Of a stretch of 16,850 nucleotides of DNA, positions 1-6,886 are shown in pieces. The notes below the pieces were generated by a model. The model was not told the origin of the DNA. It saw only the letters and a program-made list of their open reading frames with translations, and ran no database searches. Positions within the stretch are counted from its first letter, which is position 1. Every line of letters starts with the position of its first letter. The position numbers were made by a program, and so were the translations under genes. Origin of the DNA: a bacterium (GTDB lineage Bacteria > Auribacterota > Auribacteria > Auribacterales > Auribacteraceae); contig JAGGZS010000223.1 in assembly GCA_021161885.1 (NCBI GenBank), positions 1 to 16,850 of the forward strand, in the 5' to 3' direction.

Positions 1-2
1 AA

Positions 3-488
3 TATCAAATTAAACCTAAAGATATTCTTGAAATTAAATTTTATCGTAATGAGGATTTAAATCAAGATGAAATTGAGGTTACGCCAAACGGTAAAATTTT
101 TCTGCCTTTAATCGGTGAGATAGATGTCGCAGGCTTAACAGTTATACAAATAGAAAAAAAATTAATTAAATTGTATTCTCAGGATTATTTAAAAAATCCC
201 TATATTGCCGTGGCTATTTTATCAAGAAAATATTACGTGCTTGGTGAAGTAAAGTCTCCCGGTTCTTATCCTATGATCGGGAATGTTACGGTTTTAAACG
301 CTATAACTCATGCGGGCGGGTTTACCGATTATGCCGCTAAAAACAGAGTTGCCGTCATTAGGTCTAAAGGCGATAATAAAGAAACTATTCGTGTGAATAT
401 AGATCAGATAATTAAAAAAGGCGATACAAGTTTAGATGTGATTTTACAGCCCGATGACGTTGTTAATGTGCCTGAGAGCGCTTTTTAG
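3..488 (+). CDS. Polysaccharide export protein, Wza/Poly_export family with SLBB domain (5' truncated)
   Basis: The frame is open from the window edge, so only the C-terminal ~161 residues are present. The visible part opens with YQIKPKDILEI, the usual beginning of the Poly_export domain, so the missing part should be mainly the signal peptide/lipobox and a short lead-in. The domain continues through GKIFLPLIGEIDVAGLT. An SLBB (soluble ligand-binding beta-grasp) domain follows, with YYVLGEVKSPGSYP, a conserved AGGFTDYA segment and a C-terminal LQPDDVVNVPES. Proteins of this family form the periplasmic/outer-membrane exit channel for capsule or exopolysaccharide. Truncation at the window start is an edge effect and not a mutation. 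The ligase/polymerase-like gene follows 66 bases downstream on the same strand, which supports a surface-polysaccharide locus. The family call is firm; the polymer exported cannot be read from sequence. Confidence 0.92.
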   Translation, partial: YQIKPKDILEIKFYRNEDLNQDEIEVTPNGKIFLPLIGEIDVAGLTVIQIEKKLIKLYSQDYLKNPYIAVAILSRKYYVLGEVKSPGSYPMIGNVTVLNAITHAGGFTDYAAKNRVAVIRSKGDNKETIRVNIDQIIKKGDTSLDVILQPDDVVNVPESAF

Positions 489-554
489 TCTTCCTTTTTT
501 CCTTAAATTGTGCAGTTAAAATAAATGAGTAACTATTAAAGCTAAGAATATATT

Positions 555-2420
555 ATGAAACAAGAATCTTTATTTGAAAAAATATGTAATGTATTAATGC
601 TTCTATTAATAAGTTTTATTATTGCGTTTCCTCTTTTAAGTTTTGGCGGAGTTAAAAGCATATCTTTTTTTATTACTCATCTTGCGACTATGGTTCTTGT
701 TTTTTTCTGGATATTTTCTTTGATATTCACCCGGAAGATAAGGTTTATTAAATCGGTTTATATTATACCTGTAATTCTCTTTTTGGCTTATGCGGGCGTG
801 ATGTGTTTTAAATCCGATTTTAAATATTATTCCAGAAATGAGCTGCTTACCATTTTGGATTATTTCTTTGTTTTTCTCATTCTTGTTACATCTTTTTATA
901 AAAAACAGTATTCATATGTGATTGTTTTTTTAATTCTTCTAATTGGGATGTATCAAGCTTCTGTTGGACTGATACAATATTTTAAGAAAATAGAAACTGT
1001 TTATGGTTTAGGGGTAAGGTGTGAATTAGTTTCTGATAACAACCAAACAGGCGCTGAAGCGGTACCGGGGCAGGAACATGTAAAATCTATATTCGGTATT
1101 GTCTCCGAAGCTAAACCTCAGCAATACGCTGATAGGGCGAACGGTTTATTTGTTTGCCCAAATCATTTCGCGGGATTTCTTGAAATATGTATTCCTTTAG
1201 CATTATCTATATGTTTGTTTTCAAGGTTTTCGGTAGGGCTGCGTTTATTCCTTGCTTATGGAACTTTAATAATGCTTTCCGGCTGGGTATTATCTTTTTC
1301 CAGAGGAGGTTGGATATCGGGGGTAATATCGTTAATCGTCCTGTTCATTTGCGGTGCTGTTCGATCTGAAAATAAAGGTCAGTCGGCATGGGTACTGCCT
1401 TTTGTTGTTATTATGATATCATTAGTTTTCTTAGGTGTTTTTGTGCGGCCTATTCAAAAAAGGTTATTAACTATAACACCTACGGGTGATTCAAGCGCTC
1501 ATACAAGAGTTAAAATATGGGCTGACTCAATGCTGATGATCAAGGAAAAACCTGTTTTCGGATACGGTCCCGCCGCTTTTCTTTGGCGTTATCCGCCTTT
1601 TAAACATAATGGTTTAGCCGCTAAAGTAACTTATACACATAATGATTACTTAAATACATTGGTGGATTACGGCGCTGTAGGGTTATCTATTATAATATTT
1701 TTTTTCCTATATCTTTTATCTCAATTTAAAAAAATCCCCGATTTATTTGAGCATTCTGATAAACAAGCATTAATTATCGGCGCCTTTTCGGCTCTTGTGG
1801 CTATATCTGTCCATGCCGTGTTTGATTTTAACAACCATATTTACAGTAATGGAATGCTTTTAATAGTAATGGCTTATTTAGTTATTGTAAACTCTTCGTC
1901 ATCTGATGAATTATCAAATAATTTTATTTATTTGAACTCTATTAACAGGAACAAGATGCTTTTTGTTTTAGTCGGGGTTGTTTTGCTTTTTGTTTCGGGT
2001 TGGGGAGTGCTTGCGTCAACTCGATTGCTTGTATCTGATATGCGCTATAAGGAAGGCAAACTTCTCCAGAAGAATGTGTTATGGGATAAAGCGCTGCAAA
2101 AGTATCGGTTGGCTCAGTCGTTAGACCCTCTTAATCCTAACATATACGCTGATATTGCTGATGTATACAGCGCGATGGCTTTATTCCGCAGAGATAATCA
2201 GAAAGATACTTTAGCAAAAGCAATGGCTAACTATGATATGGCATTACAGGAAAATCCTTATGAAAGCGATTTTATGTATAAAAAAGCATTATTGCTAAAA
2301 CGCGTCGGCAAATACGATGATGCTAACGAGCTTTTTATCAAGGCGCTTGAGCAAGAACCTACCAATGACGCTTACAAAAAAGAAATCCATAAATTAAAAC
2401 GATTTATTTCAAGTAATTAA
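555..2420 (+). CDS. O-antigen ligase/Wzy-like polysaccharide polymerase with C-terminal TPR repeats
   Basis: This is a 621-residue polytopic membrane protein. Hydrophobic helices run from about residue 12 to 445 and a last one lies at about 468-486. The Wzy_C/O-antigen ligase region is recognisable from RANGLFVCPNHFAGF (194-208), SFSRGGW with Arg250, and THNDYLNTLVDYG (361-373), whose His-Asn-Asp resembles the conserved periplasmic-loop motif of WaaL-type ligases. After the last helix, residues about 495-612 form a soluble tail with TPR-like pairs (ALQKYRLAQSLDPLNPNIY; KALLLKRVGKYDDANELF). This architecture is common in exopolysaccharide loci of PEP-CTERM bacteria. Members either transfer a lipid-linked glycan to an acceptor or polymerise repeat units, and sequence alone does not decide which. 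No clear Shine-Dalgarno sequence precedes the ATG. The gene probably shares a transcript with the export protein upstream and the glycosyltransferase 46 bases downstream. Confidence 0.88.
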   Translation: MKQESLFEKICNVLMLLLISFIIAFPLLSFGGVKSISFFITHLATMVLVFFWIFSLIFTRKIRFIKSVYIIPVILFLAYAGVMCFKSDFKYYSRNELLTILDYFFVFLILVTSFYKKQYSYVIVFLILLIGMYQASVGLIQYFKKIETVYGLGVRCELVSDNNQTGAEAVPGQEHVKSIFGIVSEAKPQQYADRANGLFVCPNHFAGFLEICIPLALSICLFSRFSVGLRLFLAYGTLIMLSGWVLSFSRGGWISGVISLIVLFICGAVRSENKGQSAWVLPFVVIMISLVFLGVFVRPIQKRLLTITPTGDSSAHTRVKIWADSMLMIKEKPVFGYGPAAFLWRYPPFKHNGLAAKVTYTHNDYLNTLVDYGAVGLSIIIFFFLYLLSQFKKIPDLFEHSDKQALIIGAFSALVAISVHAVFDFNNHIYSNGMLLIVMAYLVIVNSSSSDELSNNFIYLNSINRNKMLFVLVGVVLLFVSGWGVLASTRLLVSDMRYKEGKLLQKNVLWDKALQKYRLAQSLDPLNPNIYADIADVYSAMALFRRDNQKDTLAKAMANYDMALQENPYESDFMYKKALLLKRVGKYDDANELFIKALEQEPTNDAYKKEIHKLKRFISSN

Positions 2421-2466
2421 TTTTAGTGAAATCTATTTATTTCTGAACAATTAAGGTGTCGGCTTT

Positions 2467-3615
2467 ATGTGCAAAAAAAAATTAAAGATTGCCATGATCG
2501 GGCAAAAGGGAATACCGGCGGTTTACGGCGGAGTTGAACGCCATGTCGAGGAAATAGCCAAAAGATTAGTTAAAAAAGGACATGAGGTTACTGTTTATTC
2601 ACGCCCATATTATATGGCTGAAAATAAATATAAAGATACCCTATATAAAGGAATTTATATAAAAGTATTGCCAACTGTCCGATCCAAACATTTAGACGCG
2701 ATTGCGCATTGTTTTTTATCATCGTGTAATTTGATCGGTAAAAAATATGATATTGTCCATTATCATGCTATTGGTCCTTCCACTGTATCTTTTATTCCAA
2801 GAATTTTTTTTAAAAAAACCGTGGTTACAATTCATGGATTGGATTGGCAACGACAAAAATGGAGTTTTTTGGCAGCCTTGTTTTTGAAATTAGGCGAGCG
2901 TACCGCTTTTTATTTTCCACACAAGACAATAAGCGTTTCGAGAACGCTAAAAAATTATTACGATAAAAAATATAAAGGCAATATTGAATATATTCCCAAC
3001 GGAGTTAATAAAACTGCGGCATATTGCGCTGATATAATTAATCGTAAATATAATCTGACCGCTAACAGCTATGTTGTTTTTATAAGCAGATTGGAACCGG
3101 AAAAAGGATGCCGTTATCTAATTGAAGCATTTAAGAAAATTAAGTCGGACAAAAAATTGGTAATTGTAGGAGATTCCATTTATTCTAAAGATTATGTGAA
3201 ATCTTTACATAAAACGGCGGAAGACGATAAAAGAATTTTTTTTACAGGGAACGTAGTAGGCAAGGAACTGGCTGAGTTATTCGCGAATGCTTATTTGTTT
3301 GTATTGCCTTCAGAGATTGAAGGCCTGCCAATAGTGATACTGGAAGCGTTAAGTTTCGGCAAATGTGTTCTCGCAAGCGATATACCTGAAAATATGGAGG
3401 TAATATATCCGCCGGAGGAGAAAGGGGCGCAATACGGATTTTCTTTTAAATCCAAAGATGTTAACGACCTTAGCGATAAATTAAAATTGCTTATTTATTC
3501 TCCGCAGAAAGTAACTCAAATGGCTGAAAAAGCTAAAAAATATGTAGAGCAAAATTTTAATTGGGACATTATAGCGGATCAAACAGAGAAAGTTTATTAT
3601 TCATTGCTTAAATAA
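2467..3615 (+). CDS. Glycosyltransferase, GT4 family (GT-B fold)
   Basis: This 382-residue protein should be a cytosolic or peripheral-membrane sugar transferase that builds the glycan repeat unit on a lipid carrier. The N-terminal acceptor-side domain starts with KIAMIGQKGIPAVYGGVERH (about residues 7-26), typical of the DUF1972/Glyco_transf_4 group. The donor-side domain has SRLEPEKG (207-214) and an EX7E motif (Glu285 to Glu293, in EGLPIVILE), the nucleotide-sugar signature of retaining GT4 enzymes. Length is normal. AAGGTG at 2453-2458 lies 8 bases before the ATG and supports this start. The stop codon is only 15 bases from the stop of the convergent rfbB, leaving no separate terminator. 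Donor and acceptor sugars are unknown. Rhamnosyl-, fucosyl- and glucosyl-transferases all occur in this group. Confidence 0.9.
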   Translation: MCKKKLKIAMIGQKGIPAVYGGVERHVEEIAKRLVKKGHEVTVYSRPYYMAENKYKDTLYKGIYIKVLPTVRSKHLDAIAHCFLSSCNLIGKKYDIVHYHAIGPSTVSFIPRIFFKKTVVTIHGLDWQRQKWSFLAALFLKLGERTAFYFPHKTISVSRTLKNYYDKKYKGNIEYIPNGVNKTAAYCADIINRKYNLTANSYVVFISRLEPEKGCRYLIEAFKKIKSDKKLVIVGDSIYSKDYVKSLHKTAEDDKRIFFTGNVVGKELAELFANAYLFVLPSEIEGLPIVILEALSFGKCVLASDIPENMEVIYPPEEKGAQYGFSFKSKDVNDLSDKLKLLIYSPQKVTQMAEKAKKYVEQNFNWDIIADQTEKVYYSLLK

Positions 3616-3630
3616 AAAATCAGCCGATAT

Positions 3631-4644
3631 TTATCTGCCGTGATACATTTTGTCGTAATAATTTTTGTATGCGCCTGATGTACAATCACCAACCCATTTT
3701 TGGCTGGCTTTGTACCATTTTATAGTTTCTTTCAGCCCGTCTGAAAAATTATATTTCGGTTTCCACCCCAGTTCTTTTTTTATTTTTGACGGATCAATAG
3801 CGTACCTGAAATCGTGTCCGGGTCTGTCGGTTACGAATTTAATAAGAGATTCTGGTTTATCTAATAATTTTAATATTTCTTTAACAATATCAATATTGCG
3901 CCATTCATTTTCTCCGCCGATATTATAAATACCGCCTATTTCGCCGTTATGCAGCACAAGGTCTATTGCTGTGCAATGGTCGAGTACATGAATCCAGTCC
4001 CTGATATTTTTTCCGGTTCCGTAAACAGGTAACGGTTTGTCTTCACGAGCGTTTTTTATCATTAAAGGAATAAGTTTTTCAGGGAACTGGTAAGGACCGT
4101 AATTGTTTGAACATCTAGTTATTAGCGCCGGAAATTTAAATGTTTTGTAATAAGACCTAACCAACATATCCGCTCCGGCTTTACTTGCTGAATACGGGCT
4201 GTTAGGGGATATATGCGTATTTTCCGTGAATTTCCCGTCATCACCTAAAGAACCGTATACTTCATCAGTAGATACTTGAAGAAATTTTTCTATTCCGTAT
4301 TCCCTTGCGGCTTCGAGCAATGTAGACGTGCCCTTTACGTTTGTCTCTACAAAAATATCGGGTCCTAAAATACTTCTGTCAACGTGCGACTCGGCGGCAA
4401 AATTGACTATTGCGTCTATTTTATAATCATGCAGTATATAAGATACAAGTTCTAAATTATTAATTGATCCTTTAATAAAAGTATAACGCGAGTCTTTTTC
4501 AATCTCCGATAAATTCGATAAATTTCCCGCATAAGTTAAAATATCCAAGTTTACAATAGAATAATTTGTGTGTTTTTTTAACATATCAATAATATAATTT
4601 GAACCTATAAATCCGGCTCCGCCGGTTATGAGCAGATTTTTCAT
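3631..4644 (-). CDS. rfbB: dTDP-glucose 4,6-dehydratase
   Basis: This enzyme converts dTDP-glucose to dTDP-4-keto-6-deoxyglucose, the entry to dTDP-rhamnose and other 6-deoxysugars. It is an extended SDR protein of 337 residues, close to the usual family length. Visible motifs are the NAD-binding GGAGFIG (8-14), AAESHVDRS (83-91), the TDE triad (126-128) and the YxxxK pair Tyr151/Lys155 in YSASK. The start is set at the ATG of MKNLLITGG because GAAAGG lies 10 bases upstream; an in-frame TTG six codons earlier has no comparable site. The gene runs opposite to the surrounding glycan genes and is tail-to-tail with the glycosyltransferase. The rfbA, rfbC and rfbD partners are not in this window, so the end product is unknown. 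Confidence 0.94.
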   Translation of the reverse strand: MKNLLITGGAGFIGSNYIIDMLKKHTNYSIVNLDILTYAGNLSNLSEIEKDSRYTFIKGSINNLELVSYILHDYKIDAIVNFAAESHVDRSILGPDIFVETNVKGTSTLLEAAREYGIEKFLQVSTDEVYGSLGDDGKFTENTHISPNSPYSASKAGADMLVRSYYKTFKFPALITRCSNNYGPYQFPEKLIPLMIKNAREDKPLPVYGTGKNIRDWIHVLDHCTAIDLVLHNGEIGGIYNIGGENEWRNIDIVKEILKLLDKPESLIKFVTDRPGHDFRYAIDPSKIKKELGWKPKYNFSDGLKETIKWYKASQKWVGDCTSGAYKNYYDKMYHGR

Positions 4645-4654
4645 GATTATATAA

Positions 4655-4660
4655 CCTTTC
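4655..4660 (-). promoter_or_regulatory. Ribosome binding site deciding the rfbB start
   Basis: GAAAGG on the - strand, 10 bases before the ATG at 4644. It lies just inside the longer TTG-started frame and so favours the internal ATG. Confidence 0.6.
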
Positions 4661-4740
4661 AAAAAAAATTATTAAAACTGAATATGAAAAAAGATATTAA
4701 CATTAAAGGATTTTCAGCGCAAAGTAAATTATTATCTATA

Positions 4741-4768
4741 TAGACTTTTCAGTATAAAATGGTATAAC
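4741..4768 (+). promoter_or_regulatory. Candidate sigma70 promoter for the nucleotide-sugar dehydrogenase
   Basis: TAGACT (4741-4746) and TATAAC (4763-4768) are separated by 16 bases and lie about 70 bases before the GTG start. They match 4/6 and 5/6 of the -35 and -10 consensus. The surrounding intergenic region (4645-4838, between two divergent genes) is very AT-rich, so chance matches are likely. I saw no convincing promoter for rfbB on the other strand. Confidence 0.4.
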
Positions 4769-4838
4769 ATATGCTTGAAAATTGATCTTTTCAGGAAACA
4801 ATAATAAAAGATTGTAACTTAAAAAGGAAGGTATTAGA

Positions 4839-6131
4839 GTGAACAAGACAGACAGAAAAATTTGTGTTGTCGGTTTAGGTTATGTTGGACTGCCTCTGGC
4901 GGGCGCATTCGGCAGAAAAGAACATGTTCTTGGATTCGATATTAATAAAGCGCGTATAGAATCTTTGAAAAACGGGATTGACCTGACAAACGAAATAAGT
5001 TTTGATGACCTTAAAAAAGCTGATATTTATTTTACTGATGACCCTGCGCAAATTAAAGAATACGATTTTATTATTATCGCCGTTCCTACTCCGGTTAATG
5101 AAGCGCGAATACCGGATTTAACTGCGGTAAAGTCGGCATCAGCTATAGTGGGCGCTAATTTGTCTAAAAATTCTATTGTGGTTTATGAAAGCACGGTTTA
5201 CCCGGGAGTAACAGAAGATATATGTGTGCCGATTTTAGAAGAAAAATCCGGTTTGAAATGCGGAATTGATTTTAAAATAGGGTATAGTCCCGAACGTATC
5301 AATCCGGGCGATAAAGAACATACCATAAATAAAATAGTAAAAATAGTATCCGGTATGGATAACGAAACTTTGCAGGCAGTAGCGGATGTATATAATAAAA
5401 TTATTGATGTGGGCGTATATAAAGCCTCTGACATAAAAACCGCGGAAGCCGCGAAAGTTATCGAAAATATTCAGCGCGATTTAAATATCGCGTTAATGAA
5501 TGAATTATCTGTTATTTTTGATAAAATAGGCATTGATACAAGGGAAGTTATTGACGCCGCATGCACCAAATGGAATTTTCATCGGTATTTACCCGGTCTT
5601 GTAGGCGGACACTGCATCGGGGTCGATCCGTATTATATGACTTATCTTGCCATACATCTTGGGATTCATCCGAAGGTTATTCTCGCGGGGCGCGATACCA
5701 ATGACGGAATGTCAAAATATATTGTTGAAAGAGTTATTATCGAACTGAATAAAGCGGGACGTGTTTTTAAGGATGCCGCTGTTTTGGTTATGGGATTGAC
5801 CTTTAAACAAAATGTGCCGGATATTAGAAACAGCAGGGCTTTTGACGTGATAAAACATCTGCGCGATTTTTCGGTAAACGTAATCGCTTGCGATCCGTTA
5901 CTGGATGAGGGCATTATATCTATGTCCGGCCAGAAAGTACTGAATATGCCGTTTGAGGAAATTGATAAATTTGACTGCGCTTTGGTTATCAACGGACACG
6001 ACCAGTTTAAAAATATTACTCTTGATGTGTTAAAATCAAAAATGAACCAGAAGCCTATTATTGTCGATATCCAAAGTTTTTATTCGAAAAAAGATGCTGT
6101 AGAAAAGGGATTTGTTTACCTGAATTTATAA
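4839..6131 (+). CDS. Nucleotide-sugar dehydrogenase, WbpO/TviB type (UDP-N-acetylhexosamine 6-dehydrogenase)
   Basis: This 430-residue protein should oxidise the C6 hydroxyl of a UDP-sugar to a carboxylate in two NAD+-dependent steps, giving a uronic acid for the glycan. The Rossmann motif GLGYVGLP is at 12-19. Further marks are PTPVNEARIPDLT, YESTVYPGVTED, YSPERINPGDKEH and EAAKVIENIQRDLNIALMNE. The catalytic cysteine is Cys259 in GGHCIGVDPYY. TKWNFHRYLPGL just before it is typical of the TviB/WbpO branch acting on UDP-GlcNAc or UDP-GalNAc, and not of UDP-glucose dehydrogenases. A strong AAGGAAGG at 4824-4831 with 7 bases to the GTG fixes the start. This is the last gene of the glycan locus in the window. 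Substrate assignment within the family is inference. Confidence 0.9.
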   Translation: MNKTDRKICVVGLGYVGLPLAGAFGRKEHVLGFDINKARIESLKNGIDLTNEISFDDLKKADIYFTDDPAQIKEYDFIIIAVPTPVNEARIPDLTAVKSASAIVGANLSKNSIVVYESTVYPGVTEDICVPILEEKSGLKCGIDFKIGYSPERINPGDKEHTINKIVKIVSGMDNETLQAVADVYNKIIDVGVYKASDIKTAEAAKVIENIQRDLNIALMNELSVIFDKIGIDTREVIDAACTKWNFHRYLPGLVGGHCIGVDPYYMTYLAIHLGIHPKVILAGRDTNDGMSKYIVERVIIELNKAGRVFKDAAVLVMGLTFKQNVPDIRNSRAFDVIKHLRDFSVNVIACDPLLDEGIISMSGQKVLNMPFEEIDKFDCALVINGHDQFKNITLDVLKSKMNQKPIIVDIQSFYSKKDAVEKGFVYLNL

Positions 6132-6160
6132 GAAAAAAATTTTTTTTTCTTTTTTCTTAT
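6128..6160 (+). terminator. Possible A/T-only terminator hairpin after the nucleotide-sugar dehydrogenase
   Basis: A perfect 11-base inverted repeat (ATAAGAAAAAA / TTTTTTCTTAT) starts at the stop codon and encloses an 11-base T-rich loop. The stem has only two G-C pairs, so it is weak, but long U tracts lie in and after the stem. It is palindromic in composition and could act on transcripts from either side. Confidence 0.4.
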
Positions 6161-6361
6161 ATTAGAAGGATATTAACTGTTTTCAGCCGTAAACAGAATA
6201 TGATTTTGTTCCGGTTAAGTTATATGCGCAACTGTCAATTAAACACGCTGAAAAAATTATTCGTGCGTTCAATCTAAAGGGGTTATCGTGATAACCGGTT
6301 ATAGTGAATTCGATTTAATTCGCTCAAGTCTCTAAAATTTATTTTCTAAATCATTAGCAAG
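6132..6361. other. Non-coding gap between the glycan locus and the housekeeping operon
   Basis: About 230 bases lie between two genes whose 3' ends face each other. I see no credible gene here. A 17-codon frame at 6224-6277 has no ribosome binding site. The left end carries the A/T inverted repeat and the right part the palindromic block at 6281-6324. Confidence 0.6.
6281..6324. repeat. Tandem palindromes with three GGTTAT half-sites plus a hairpin
   Basis: GGTTATCGTGATAACC (6281-6296) is a 7+7 inverted repeat with a 2-base centre. Its right arm is also the left half of ATAACCGGTTAT (6291-6302), a perfect 12-base palindrome. Directly after it, AGTGAATT (6303-6310) and AATTCGCT (6317-6324) pair over 8 positions with one G-U wobble and a 6-base loop. 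The block could be a binding site for a dimeric regulator or a 3'-end RNA structure. Neither flank begins a gene nearby. Confidence 0.5.
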
Positions 6362-6766
6362 TTATGCTTTTTTTACGATTTTTTTCTTATCCGCCGGAGC
6401 CGTGTTTTTCTTAGGCACAAGTTTAATAGATATTTCCATTTCCCTGCCAACCTCGAAATATGACTGAAAAAATTCACCCTTTTTTGTTTTAGCGACAAGT
6501 TCTTCTTCAGTAAGTAGTTCTATATTCCCCTCACGCATACAAATATACTGTTTCATAGTTGGTTTCCTCCCTTTTTTCGGTAATAAAATAATTTTATATT
6601 CTTTATCAGGATATTTTTCCATATATTTAAACAAAACCCAACGTATTTCCCTGCCTTTTTCGCTGTAAAGTTTTTGGAATTCAGAACATTTGAATTCACG
6701 CGGACAGGTGAGTTTACAGACAAGAATATCTTTAAAATGATGATGAAATTGGCAGTAAATATTCAT
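6362..6766 (-). CDS. Hypothetical protein with N-terminal Cys/His cluster and basic tail
   Basis: I do not recognise this 134-residue protein. The first 31 residues hold Cys5, His8-His10, Cys17, Cys21 and Cys27 (CKLTCPREFKC). That pattern could bind zinc or an iron-sulfur cluster, but it is not a standard finger I can name. The middle is a soluble alpha/beta-like stretch (EYKIILLPKKG; NIELLTEEELVAKTKKGEFF). The end is lysine/alanine-rich (KKKIVKKA). There is no signal peptide or membrane helix. The gene lies 120 bases downstream of argS on the same strand. It could be the last gene of that operon or have its own promoter in the gap. No good Shine-Dalgarno sequence precedes the ATG. The coding call rests on length, sensible composition and lack of a competing frame. 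It has no function call. Confidence 0.65.
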   Translation of the reverse strand: MNIYCQFHHHFKDILVCKLTCPREFKCSEFQKLYSEKGREIRWVLFKYMEKYPDKEYKIILLPKKGRKPTMKQYICMREGNIELLTEEELVAKTKKGEFFQSYFEVGREMEISIKLVPKKNTAPADKKKIVKKA

Positions 6767-6815
6767 AAAATTTAAAAATCTCTATGCGTTAAATAATTAT
6801 TATTCTTATATAATG

Positions 6816-6844
6816 AATGTATTACAGAAAACTCGATTGGTCAA
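6816..6844 (-). promoter_or_regulatory. Candidate promoter for the Cys/His hypothetical gene
   Basis: On the - strand TTGACC (6844-6839) and TACATT (6821-6816) are separated by 17 bases, about 50 bases before the ATG at 6766. The -35 matches 5/6 and the -10 only 4/6. Confidence 0.35.
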
Positions 6845-6886
6845 GTCGGGTATGTTTTTTTTCTGTCAGGATAAAACACCGGTAAT

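Noticed and set aside
171..488. A separate 105-residue gene starting at TTG 171
   Set aside because: The same frame is open back to position 3 and encodes the conserved start of the Poly_export domain, so the TTG is internal to a gene cut by the window edge.
6224..6277. A 17-codon frame (MRNCQLNTLKKLFVRSI) in the intergenic gap
   Set aside because: It has no Shine-Dalgarno sequence and no promoter, and AT-rich DNA yields many frames this short by chance.
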